From Pseudomonas tolaasii NCPPB 2192 (GTDB lineage Bacteria > Pseudomonadota > Gammaproteobacteria > Pseudomonadales > Pseudomonadaceae), in NCBI RefSeq assembly GCF_002813445.1, contig NZ_PHHD01000001.1, forward strand, positions 2,232,001-2,296,000: 64,000 nt of DNA, given 5' to 3'. The notes under the pieces were generated by a model. It had not been told where the DNA came from. It searched no databases and saw only the letters and a program-made list of their open reading frames with translations. Below, piece after piece: positions 8,414-17,903 of the stretch (its first letter is position 1; every line of letters starts with the position of its first letter). The position numbers and the translations under genes are program-made.

Positions 8414-10084
8414 TTACAGAGTTATGACGGAATCGCTGGATTCCGGTGAAAAGATGGCACTTTGCTTTGACGTGCGCGCAGCCTGTACGCGGTTGCGCCC
8501 GGCATCCTTGGCACGGTACAGCGCCTCATCGGCCTGGGCCGCCATCATCAGGCTGTCGGAACCTTCGCACAGCTCCACCAGCCCGGCGCTGAAGGTGCAC
8601 CACAAATCCTGCGGTTGGGCAGGGTAGTGGATTTCGGCAAAGCGCCCGCGAATTTCGTCCAGCACCTTGCAGGCCGATTCCAGGTCGGTGTCGGGCATCA
8701 CGATGGCGAACTCTTCGCCGCCGTAGCGCCCGATAAAGTCGGTCTTGCGCAAACGCTGCTTGAGAAACAGCGCCAGGCTCTTGATCACGCGGTCGCCCAT
8801 TGGGTGGCCGTGGCTGTCGTTGACCCGCTTGAAGTGGTCGATGTCGAGCATGGCAAAGCTCAGCGGCTTGTTCTCGCGGCGCGCGCGGAAGCTGCAGTCT
8901 TCGAGCAATTGCAAGATATGGGTGTGGTTGTACAGGCCGGTCAGGCTGTCGCGGACCATGCGCGCTTTCAAATTGCGCGCGCGCGCGGCGCGGTTGCGCA
9001 CGGTGGTGATCAGGTGGCGCGGTTTGATCGGCTTGGTGAGGAAGTCGTCGCCGCCTTCGCTCATGGCGTCCAGCTGTTTGTCCAGGTCGTCTTCGGCCGA
9101 CAGGTAGATGATCGGCACGCTGACATAACGGTCGTTGTGGCGAATGACCTTGGCCAGTTCGGTACCGGTACAGGCTGGCATGTACATGTCGAGAATGATC
9201 AGGTCCGGCTGGAAATCCGCCAGCTCGGCCATGGCCTGGATCGGCTCGATCAAGGTGCGGGTGACGATGCCGGCGCTGTTGAGCAGGCGCTCGGTGTGCA
9301 GCGCCTGGGCGCGCGAGTCGTCGATGATCAGCACTTTATAAGGTTCGTACTGGGCGACGCAGGTCAGCACTTCGATTTTTTCCAGCAGGCTGGAGGCTTC
9401 CAGGGTGCCGGTGAGGAATTCCTGTCCACCGGCGCGCACGGCGGCGAGGCGGGTGGGGGTGTCGGTTTCGTGCAGGCTGAAAAACAGCAGCGGCAGCTTT
9501 TGCTCCAGGCCTTCCTGGGCTTCGGCGGCGAGCTTGAGGCCAAGGCCGGCGCCGCAGAAATCCACGTCCATCACGATGGCCGACGGCAGGCGCTCGGCCA
9601 TCGACGCGCGAAACGCCGCCACGCTGTCCAGGGACTGGGCGCTCAAACCAAAGAATTCCAGCTGCTTGGCCAGGCGCTCGGCGCGGTCGTGGTCGGCCAG
9701 CATCACGTAGATCGGCTTGCGCATGGGCGGCAGGAAGGTTTGTTCCAGCTGGTCGCCCTGGCGCAGGCCGGTGCGGGACAGGCGCTGCATCAGGCGGTTG
9801 AGTTCGGTGATCAGTTGGCTGCTCAGGCGGCCGCGATTGTCGTCCACGGCCTTGAGGGATTCGCCGATATGCCGCGCCAATTGGCCGTGCTCCGGCTGTT
9901 CGAAGCGCTCGGCAAAACGCAGCAGGCGCAGGTTGGCCTCGCTGAGTTCGGAGAAATCGGCGTTCGACCATTCGCTGCGTTGCAGGCGCTGCCAGATCTC
10001 AAGAATTTGACGTGCCTGATGAATTACCCGCTGGGCAAAATGGTGCTTGAGACGCTCACGGCTGGGGTCTTCTGGCTCGGTCAT
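8414..10084 (-). CDS. gcbA: Two-receiver diguanylate cyclase GcbA
   Basis: Makes cyclic di-GMP and so pushes cells towards surface attachment. 556 residues: a helical N-terminal region (1-120, possibly Hpt-like); receiver 1 (125-240), which is degenerate because the conserved lysine is missing from EFLTGT; intact receiver 2 (249-365: IIDD, phosphorylatable D299 in LIILD, K351 in LTKP); and a GGDEF domain with active GGEEF (455-459) and inhibitory I-site RKTD (446-449). The domain order and the location beside a CtpL-like receptor match GcbA (PA4843), which is also known in P. fluorescens. The Shine-Dalgarno is close and weak. Confidence 0.9.
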   Translation of the reverse strand: MTEPEDPSRERLKHHFAQRVIHQARQILEIWQRLQRSEWSNADFSELSEANLRLLRFAERFEQPEHGQLARHIGESLKAVDDNRGRLSSQLITELNRLMQRLSRTGLRQGDQLEQTFLPPMRKPIYVMLADHDRAERLAKQLEFFGLSAQSLDSVAAFRASMAERLPSAIVMDVDFCGAGLGLKLAAEAQEGLEQKLPLLFFSLHETDTPTRLAAVRAGGQEFLTGTLEASSLLEKIEVLTCVAQYEPYKVLIIDDSRAQALHTERLLNSAGIVTRTLIEPIQAMAELADFQPDLIILDMYMPACTGTELAKVIRHNDRYVSVPIIYLSAEDDLDKQLDAMSEGGDDFLTKPIKPRHLITTVRNRAARARNLKARMVRDSLTGLYNHTHILQLLEDCSFRARRENKPLSFAMLDIDHFKRVNDSHGHPMGDRVIKSLALFLKQRLRKTDFIGRYGGEEFAIVMPDTDLESACKVLDEIRGRFAEIHYPAQPQDLWCTFSAGLVELCEGSDSLMMAAQADEALYRAKDAGRNRVQAARTSKQSAIFSPESSDSVITL

Positions 10085-10383
10085 ATCCTGACTACTAGTT
10101 AGGGCGCATGCTGAGGTCGACTGATGGCTCTATGCTAGCACCTCTTTTCCATTACATGAGTGTCATACGTCAATTAAGTACAGGTCTTGAGCATTCAGTT
10201 ACCGACCTGTTGGTCGCGCAGCGTAAAAAACGTGCATCCTTTATAGTTGAACCTCGCGCACCTGCCACTTTCGGTTAAAAGCCCCGCATCCACGGGCACG
10301 ATGGGGTAGGGTTGTGGTCGGAGTGTTTGAACGCACCCGGACCATTGACGTGCATGAACTCAAGTGATTGAAAGGATATCGCC
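10085..10383. other. Divergent intergenic region gcbA / DUF2333
   Basis: 299 nt without a gene. It must hold the promoters of gcbA (leftwards) and of the DUF2333-Nudix pair (rightwards). The segment near 10140-10200 is A/T richer than the flanks. I see AAAGGA at 10371-10376 as the ribosome-binding site for the rightward gene, and no REP element or convincing operator. Confidence 0.6.
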
Positions 10384-11451
10384 ATGCTGGACTGGAAAAA
10401 CCGTGCAGGCAGCGCCAAAGGCCCTGCCCCTGAGCCCAAGTCGGCCAACCGCGGCTACTTTCGCAACCTGCTGATGAGCCGCGCCGTGCTCAGCGTGCTG
10501 GGCTTGTACCTGTTGGTCACCGGCGCCCTCGGCTGGTACTGGAGCGAAGAGCCGGCACTGTTCCCGGTCCAGCAAAATGCCCAGCTTGCCGCAGAAAAGG
10601 ACGGCAAGCAGATGGTGGTGGGCTTCACCACCGTCGAAACCCTCAAAACAGTGGTCGGCACGCTGCTGAACAAGCCAGGCGGTTACATTTCCAATGACCG
10701 TTTCCCGCCAGGCCTGTGGATGGACAACATGCCGAGCTGGGAATACGGCGTGCTGGTACAGGTGCGCGACCTCACCCGCGCCCTGCGCAAGGACTTTGCG
10801 CGCTCCCAGTCGCAGTCGGCTGAAGACGCGGACCTGGCCAAGGCCGAGCCGCGTTTCAACTTCGACAACAAGAGCTGGGTGCTGCCGTCCAGTGAGTCGG
10901 AATATCAGGAAGGCATCAATTCCCTGAGCCGCTACGAAGCCCGCCTGTCCGACCCAAACCAGAAGGGCGCGCTGTTCTACGCGCGTGCCGACAACCTCAA
11001 CAACTGGCTGGGCGACGTGGCCACCCGTTTGGGTTCGCTGTCGCAACGCCTGTCGGCCAGCGTCGGCCGGGTCAAGCTGAACACCGCTTTGAAAACCGAG
11101 GCGCTGGCGCCGGGCGAAGTGCCGCAGGTTGACGAAGAGGTGGTGGAAACCCCGTGGATGCAGATCGACAACGTATTCTACGAAGCCCGTGGTCAGGCGT
11201 GGGCCTTGTCCCATCTGCTGCGCGCCATCGAAGTCGACTTCGCCGACGTGCTGGCCAAGAAAAACGCCACCGTCAGCGTGCGCCAGATCATTCGTGAGCT
11301 GGAGGCCTCGCAGGAACCGGTTTGGAGCCCCATGATTCTTAACGGCAGCGGTTTTGGCATTCTCGCCAACCACTCACTGGTCATGGCCAATTATATTTCC
11401 CGGGCAAACGCTGCAGTGATCGACTTGCGTCAGCTCCTCAACCAGGGTTGA
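10384..11451 (+). CDS. DUF2333 family membrane-anchored protein
   Basis: 355-residue conserved protein of unknown function. The N-terminus has basic and Pro-rich cytosolic residues, then one transmembrane helix around residues 34-52 (VLSVLGLYLLVTGALGW); the rest should be periplasmic. The body includes NKPGGYISNDRFPPGLWMDNMPSW-like sequence, typical of DUF2333, and an amphipathic helical C-terminus. ATG with AAAGGA 7 nt upstream. Its stop overlaps the ATG of the Nudix gene (TGATG), so the two form an operon. Matches PA4842 by position. Confidence 0.88.
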   Translation: MLDWKNRAGSAKGPAPEPKSANRGYFRNLLMSRAVLSVLGLYLLVTGALGWYWSEEPALFPVQQNAQLAAEKDGKQMVVGFTTVETLKTVVGTLLNKPGGYISNDRFPPGLWMDNMPSWEYGVLVQVRDLTRALRKDFARSQSQSAEDADLAKAEPRFNFDNKSWVLPSSESEYQEGINSLSRYEARLSDPNQKGALFYARADNLNNWLGDVATRLGSLSQRLSASVGRVKLNTALKTEALAPGEVPQVDEEVVETPWMQIDNVFYEARGQAWALSHLLRAIEVDFADVLAKKNATVSVRQIIRELEASQEPVWSPMILNGSGFGILANHSLVMANYISRANAAVIDLRQLLNQG

Positions 11452-11990
11452 TGATGGATGCTACCCAAAAGGAGGCCGCCCACCGCGCGGCCTCCGATGC
11501 CGAGCTGATCTGTTGGGTCGACGAGCGCGACAACCTGCTCGGCGCCCTGGTCAGGTCCGACCTGCGCCAACGCGGCCTGATCGGCCGTTGCACCTTTATC
11601 TTCCTGTTCAACTCCGCCGGTGAACTCTGCGTGCACCGGCGCACCCTGAGCAAAGCCATGTACCCGGGGTTCTGGGACACGGCGGCAGGCGGCATGGTGG
11701 CGGCGGGCGAAACTTACGCCTTGTCGGCCGCCCGCGAGCTGGAAGAGGAGCTGGGGGTCAGCGGCGTGGAGTTGGTCGAACACGACCATTTCTATTTTGA
11801 AGACGGCGGCAGCAGGCTCTGGTGCAAATCCTACTCGGCCGTGTGGGACGGGCCCCTGCAACTGCAGCCCGAAGAAGTCATGGAAGCGCGCTTTCTACCT
11901 CTCGACGTTGTGTTGCAGGAAGCTGAGCAAAAGCCGTACTGCCCGGACGCACAAGAGGGCTTGCGCCGCTATCTGGCCTCACGTCGCTAA
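11451..11990 (+). CDS. Nudix hydrolase, YfcD-like
   Basis: 179-residue Nudix-fold protein. The Nudix box is spread over GGMVAAGETYALSAARELEEELG, with the metal-binding RELEEEL core. The surrounding sequence (LIGRCTFIFLFNSAGELCVHRR, TLSKAMYPGFWDTAAGG) is that of the YfcD/isopentenyl-isomerase-like branch, whose substrate is not settled. Start chosen at ATG 11451, which overlaps the upstream stop; an upstream TTG is unnecessary. Confidence 0.9.
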   Translation: MMDATQKEAAHRAASDAELICWVDERDNLLGALVRSDLRQRGLIGRCTFIFLFNSAGELCVHRRTLSKAMYPGFWDTAAGGMVAAGETYALSAARELEEELGVSGVELVEHDHFYFEDGGSRLWCKSYSAVWDGPLQLQPEEVMEARFLPLDVVLQEAEQKPYCPDAQEGLRRYLASRR

Positions 11991-12128
11991 AGTTGCAGAA
12001 ATTGGCGCGATTTGGCTCTTAGCAAGTCGGCTTTTTGCCGTTACACTGCGCGACTTTTCACCCGAACCACCCTGCTGTTAGGAGCACCGCGGTTCGGTAG
12101 CGCTGCCCCTGCCTGAGTGGGGCTTCGC

Positions 12129-12157
12129 GGTCGGCAACCTATTTGCAGGTGCCGATC
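12129..12157 (+). promoter_or_regulatory. Hairpin in the yciH leader
   Basis: GGTCGGCAACCT and AGGTGCCGATC can pair around ATTTGC, giving a stem of about 10 bp roughly 30 nt before the GTG start of the SUI1-type gene. It could shape the mRNA leader. No known riboswitch class recognised. Confidence 0.35.
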
Positions 12158-12185
12158 AGTCTTTGTCCTCCCAAGAGGATTGCCG

Positions 12186-12557
12186 GTGGCCAAAAAAGCC
12201 GCATCCTTCGCCGCCCTTGGTGGCCTGGTATTTTCCACCGACGCAGGTCGACACTGCCCGGACTGTCGTCAGCCCGTGGATTCGTGTACCTGCAAACAGA
12301 CCCTGATCCCCGAAGGCGACGGCATTGCCCGCGTGCGACGCGAGAGCAAAGGCCGTGGCGGCAAGACGGTGACCACCATCACCGGCGTGCCTCTGGCCGA
12401 AGAACCCCTGAAGGCACTCGCCACCTCGCTTAAAAAACGTTGTGGCACCGGTGGCGCGTTGAAAGACGGCGTCATCGAGATCCAGGGCGATCACGTCGAG
12501 TTGCTGTTGGCCGAGCTGATCAAGCTGGGTTACAAGGCGAAGAAATCCGGCGGCTAG
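12186..12557 (+). CDS. yciH: SUI1/eIF1-type translation initiation factor
   Basis: 123-residue bacterial relative of eukaryotic eIF1, thought to check start-site choice at the ribosome. GTG start at 12186 with AGAGGA 6 nt upstream. The N-terminal half carries a small Cys cluster (CPDC, CTC, about residues 22-36). The SUI1 domain follows: RRESKGRGGKTVTTITG, KKRCGTGGALKDGVIEIQGD and a C-terminal LIKLGYKAKKSGG. Lies between the Nudix gene and speA as in PA4840. Confidence 0.93.
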   Translation: MAKKAASFAALGGLVFSTDAGRHCPDCRQPVDSCTCKQTLIPEGDGIARVRRESKGRGGKTVTTITGVPLAEEPLKALATSLKKRCGTGGALKDGVIEIQGDHVELLLAELIKLGYKAKKSGG

Positions 12558-12561
12558 CAGC

Positions 12562-12629
12562 CTCTGTGAAACCCACCCCGATCGCCGGTTTGCTGAACGC
12601 ACACTGTCGTCTCCATGGTTTTCACAGAG
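12562..12629. promoter_or_regulatory. Inverted repeat upstream of speA
   Basis: Perfect 10-bp arms CTCTGTGAAA (12562-12571) and TTTCACAGAG (12620-12629), 48 nt apart, just after the yciH stop. It could be a factor-binding site pair or a long-range mRNA stem in the 211-nt yciH-speA gap. Role unknown. Confidence 0.4.
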
Positions 12630-12768
12630 CCTGTTCCTGACCGGTGTCTAAACTCTGTCCTGCGAGCGGGGTCTACCTCTCTTACAGGCAAATCGTCATT
12701 TTCATTCTTTAGACTGCGCCAGCCTTTACGAGGGGCGGCGCCTTCGACTTCATTTATAGGGGACTTCG

Positions 12769-14682
<1,914 letters not shown>

Positions 14683-14703
14683 GTCGGGCTAGTACAAATC
14701 CCA

Positions 14704-14792
14704 TGTGGGAGCGGGCTTGCCCGCGATGGCGGTGTATCAGTGCAGAGTTTTTTGCCTGACACACCGCCATCGCAGGCAAGCCAGCTCCCACA
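14704..14792. repeat. REPIN after speA
   Basis: Inverted REP pair, arms TGTGGGAGCGGGCTTGCCCG and a mirror ending CCAGCTCCCACA, extended by GCGATGGCGGTGT paired with ACACCGCCATCGC. The extended arms pair for about 35 nt with a loop of about 20 nt. Located 22 nt after the speA stop. Confidence 0.9.
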
Positions 14793-14836
14793 GCTGGATC
14801 TTCGTTTGGCAGTAGCTTCTGTGTGAGGGCTGGGCG

Positions 14837-15703
14837 ATGTCGAGCAAACTGTTGCAAGCGTTCACCCTGGCATTCGCCGCACTCCTCGTGGCCTGCTCCC
14901 CCATCAAAGTGCTCAACGCATTCACCCCTTCCAGTACCTTCACCAAAACATCATCCATCGCCTACGGTGATGACCCTCGGCAAAAACTCGATCTCTACCG
15001 CCCGTTTCCGGCCGTGTCCAACGCCCCGGTGGTGGTGTTTTTCTACGGCGGCAGCTGGAACAGCGGTTCCAAAGATGACTACGGTTTCGTCGGTGAGGCC
15101 CTCGCTTCGCGCGGCATGGTGGTGGTGATCGCCGATTATCGGCTTTACCCCCAAGTGCGTTACCCCGCTTTTCTCCAGGACGGTGCCAAAGCCGTGGCCT
15201 GGGCACATGAACACAGCGCCGACTACGGCGCCGACCCCAAGCGGATGTATGTGATGGGTCACAGCTCCGGCGCCTATAACGCATCGATGCTGGCGCTGGA
15301 TCCGCGCTGGTTGAACGAGGTGGGTTTGTCGCCTTCGATCTTCAAGGGCTGGATCGGCCTGGCCGGGCCGTATGATTTCCTGCCGATTGAAAATCGCGAC
15401 GTGCAGCCAGTGTTTTTCTTTCCCGACTCGCCACCGGATTCCCAGCCGATCAACCACGTCAGCGCCAGTGCGCCGCCCAGCCTGTTGATCGCTTCGACAG
15501 ACGACAACCTGGTCAACCCCACACGCAATACCGGTGGGCTGGCGAACAGGTTGCGGGCTGCGGGCGTGCCGGTCGAAACGTTCTACTTCAGCAAAACCAG
15601 CCACGCGACATTGGTGGCATCGCTCGCCAAACCGCTGCGCTGGCTCGCGCCGGTGTTAGATCGAGTAACTGCCTTTATTCTTCCCTCCAGCCCTGCCCGG
15701 TAA
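14837..15703 (+). CDS. Alpha/beta hydrolase lipoprotein (esterase-like)
   Basis: 288-residue predicted esterase of the hormone-sensitive-lipase/feruloyl-esterase-like type. Signal peptide with lipobox LVAC (cysteine about 20), so probably membrane-anchored outside the cytosol. Oxyanion region VVFFYGGSWNSGSKDD, nucleophile elbow VMGHSSGAYNA (Ser), acid in LLIASTDDNLVNP (Asp), and catalytic His in FSKTSHATLVASL. The substrate cannot be deduced. It stands alone between a REPIN and a convergent gene. Confidence 0.88.
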   Translation: MSSKLLQAFTLAFAALLVACSPIKVLNAFTPSSTFTKTSSIAYGDDPRQKLDLYRPFPAVSNAPVVVFFYGGSWNSGSKDDYGFVGEALASRGMVVVIADYRLYPQVRYPAFLQDGAKAVAWAHEHSADYGADPKRMYVMGHSSGAYNASMLALDPRWLNEVGLSPSIFKGWIGLAGPYDFLPIENRDVQPVFFFPDSPPDSQPINHVSASAPPSLLIASTDDNLVNPTRNTGGLANRLRAAGVPVETFYFSKTSHATLVASLAKPLRWLAPVLDRVTAFILPSSPAR

Positions 15704-15717
15704 CCTGGGGGCTCGGC

Positions 15718-16149
15718 TTATTCAGGACTTTTGTTAGCCCTGATGATCAGACGCTCAGGTGTGTCGCCACTCTCTACTGACACGCCGTGGGGCGCGTCGC
15801 CCGGGTTCTCGGGAGTGGCGGTCAGTGGAAAACGGCTATCCATGTGCACCCGGTCTTGAGCGGACAGCGTCGTTTGCAGTTCTTGTTGAGTCACCACCAC
15901 CGGGAAACGTGTCTGGTTCCAGACCTCCACCATTGCGCCATTGTTTGGCTCCGGCAGGCTCGTGGAAGGGCCGGGAGTGAAAGGCGAGGTGACAATGCCC
16001 GGTGTGATTTGCGGCGTCTCGGCGGGTGGCGGGGCGACCGGTTCGCTGGCTGGCGCGGGCTTTTTAGACTTGGACTTGCGGCTCAACGCCACGGCTATCA
16101 GGGCGACCACAATCAATACGCCGATGATGATGTAGGTGCTGTTGCTCAT
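15718..16149 (-). CDS. Small membrane-anchored protein of unknown function
   Basis: 143 residues: an N-terminal helix (IIIGVLIVVALIAVALS), a basic stop-transfer stretch (RKSKSKKP), a Pro/Ala-rich linker to about residue 65, then a small, mostly beta C-terminal domain (MVEVWNQTRFPVVVTQQELQ...). The anchor and linker suggest that the globular part acts close to the membrane. I recognise no family. Convergent with the upstream hydrolase gene. Confidence 0.75.
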   Translation of the reverse strand: MSNSTYIIIGVLIVVALIAVALSRKSKSKKPAPASEPVAPPPAETPQITPGIVTSPFTPGPSTSLPEPNNGAMVEVWNQTRFPVVVTQQELQTTLSAQDRVHMDSRFPLTATPENPGDAPHGVSVESGDTPERLIIRANKSPE

Positions 16150-16243
16150 GTTGGCTCGTCCCTGAATTGAAAGAAGGTCGCAGCCTGAAACTGAGGGGGC
16201 TCCAGTCGCGACCTCTATTCAACGCCGCAAATGCGGCTATGTA

Positions 16244-16263
16244 ACCTGTCAACATTAACAGGT
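16244..16263 (-). terminator. Weak hairpin after the MATE gene
   Basis: ACCTGT and ACAGGT separated by 8 nt, just after the minus-strand stop at 16268, with partly matching flanks. There is no clear T-run, so termination is only a possibility. Confidence 0.35.
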
Positions 16264-16267
16264 CACA

Positions 16268-17605
16268 TCATCTCAGCCATTGGTTATCCCTGTTCAAGCG
16301 CCAGGCGATTGCCCACAGCGTCAGGCTGCGCAAGGCCATGAACAACAGGAAGGTCAGCCACAGCCCGTGGTTGCCCAGCCCTTGCAACGCCCAGGCGACC
16401 GGCAGCGTCAGCAGCACGGTGAGCAGCATGCCATTGCGCATTTCCGTGGCGCGGGTGGCGCCGATGAACAGGCCGTCGAGCAGGTAGCTCCAGACGGCAA
16501 TCAACGGCAGTACCGCCAGATAGGGCAGGTAGAGGTCGGCGGTTTCGCGCACGCTCGAAATGTCGGTTTGCATCGCGATAAATAAATGCCCGACAACCGT
16601 GAACAGCAGGGCGAAGCCAATGCTGGCGATCAACGACCAGCCGCCGGCCACCACCAAAGAGCGGCGCAGCGCCTGGCGGTCATGGGCGCCGATGGCGTGG
16701 CCGCACAGGGCTTCGACGGCGTGGGCCAGGCCGTCCAGCGCGTGGGCGGTCAACAGCAGCCCGTTGAGCAGCAGGGCGTTGGCCGCGACAGTCGCATCGC
16801 CCAAGCGTGCGCCTTGCACCGTGATCATGAAAAACACCGATTGCAGGGCGAGGCTGCGGATAAAGATGTCGCGGTTGACCGCCAGCAGCGGACGCCAGCT
16901 TTCCCACCGTTTCAAGGCTGCCCAGGCGATGTGCCCGGGGTAGGCGCGCAGGGCTTTTTGCGTGAGCGCCAGGCCGAGCAGGGCGCCGGTCCATTCCGCC
17001 ACCACGGAGGCACGGGCCGAACCGGCGACGCCCCAGTCCAGTCCGAGGACGAACCACAGGTTAAGGGCGATATTGACCAGGTTCGTCGTCAGTAAAATTG
17101 CCAGCGGCGCCCGCGCGTTTTGTGTGCCGAGGAACCAGCCGACCAAGGCATAGCTGGCGAGCGCGGCGGGCAGGCCAAGCAATCGTGTGTGGAAAAATTC
17201 CTGGGTCAGCTGGTTCAGCTCGGGTGACGGCTGCATCCATTCCAGGGCCAAGTGGCTTAGCGGAATACCCACCGTGCCGAGCAGCGCCGCCAGGCCCACG
17301 GCGAGCAGCAAGCCCTGCAACAGGATTTGCCGCAACGCCGCACCATCATTGCGCCCGGCAGCCTGGGCGGCGAAACCGGTGGAGCCCATGCGCAGAAAAC
17401 CCATGGCCCAGGCGAGGAAGGTATACAGGCTGGCGCCGACAGCCACAGCACCCAACTGGTGGGCGTGAGGCAAGTGGCCGATGACCATGCTGTCGACCAG
17501 CGCCACCAGCGGCACCGAAATGTTCGACAGGATCATCGGCGCGGCCAGCGCCCAAACGCGGCGGTGGGTGGGGCGGTGGCGCCAGTCGGTGAGCAGGGAA
17601 TTCAT
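16268..17605 (-). CDS. MATE family exporter, DinF-like
   Basis: Cation-coupled multidrug and toxin extrusion protein of 445 residues and about 12 membrane helices. It starts MNSLLTDWRHRPTHRRVWALAAPMILSNISVPLVALVDSMVIGHL, the usual MATE/DinF N-terminus. The ATG at 17605 has AAGGAG 5 nt upstream. The frame stays open upstream through a REPIN, but that part is not protein-like. The substrate is unknown; DinF relatives have been linked to oxidative stress and bile salts. Confidence 0.93.
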   Translation of the reverse strand: MNSLLTDWRHRPTHRRVWALAAPMILSNISVPLVALVDSMVIGHLPHAHQLGAVAVGASLYTFLAWAMGFLRMGSTGFAAQAAGRNDGAALRQILLQGLLLAVGLAALLGTVGIPLSHLALEWMQPSPELNQLTQEFFHTRLLGLPAALASYALVGWFLGTQNARAPLAILLTTNLVNIALNLWFVLGLDWGVAGSARASVVAEWTGALLGLALTQKALRAYPGHIAWAALKRWESWRPLLAVNRDIFIRSLALQSVFFMITVQGARLGDATVAANALLLNGLLLTAHALDGLAHAVEALCGHAIGAHDRQALRRSLVVAGGWSLIASIGFALLFTVVGHLFIAMQTDISSVRETADLYLPYLAVLPLIAVWSYLLDGLFIGATRATEMRNGMLLTVLLTLPVAWALQGLGNHGLWLTFLLFMALRSLTLWAIAWRLNRDNQWLR

Positions 17606-17662
17606 GGAGGCTCCTTGGAGGAGCGGCATTGTAACCATCCCTCTATGCCACTGCAGGACCAA

Positions 17663-17752
17663 TGTGGGAGCCGGGCCTGCCCGCGATGGCGGTGTAACAG
17701 TGCAAACGTTGTTGCCTGGCACACCGCAATCGCAGGCAAGCCAGCTCCCACA
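17663..17752. repeat. REPIN upstream of the MATE gene
   Basis: Inverted REP pair with arms TGTGGGAGCCGGGCCTGCCC and a mirror ending CCAGCTCCCACA; GCGATGGCGGTGT pairs with ACACCGCAATCGC. It lies in the divergent MATE / alpha-2-macroglobulin region, 58 nt before the MATE start. Confidence 0.9.
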
Positions 17753-17903
17753 GGGTTCTTCAGTGTGTGTGGGATTTGGCCTGGCCTTACGTCTTGTAAA
17801 GAACCAGACCACCCTCCGTCGGTCAATGTGACCAGCACCACATCCGCCCTACCCGGGCTGTTATATAGTTCACCCCTCGGACCCCTCTCAATAAGAGTGC
17901 CTC

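Noticed and set aside
17606..17812. Upstream extension of the MATE frame through a REPIN
   Set aside because: The added residues come from the REP arm and are not MATE-like, and a strong AAGGAG precedes the ATG at 17605.
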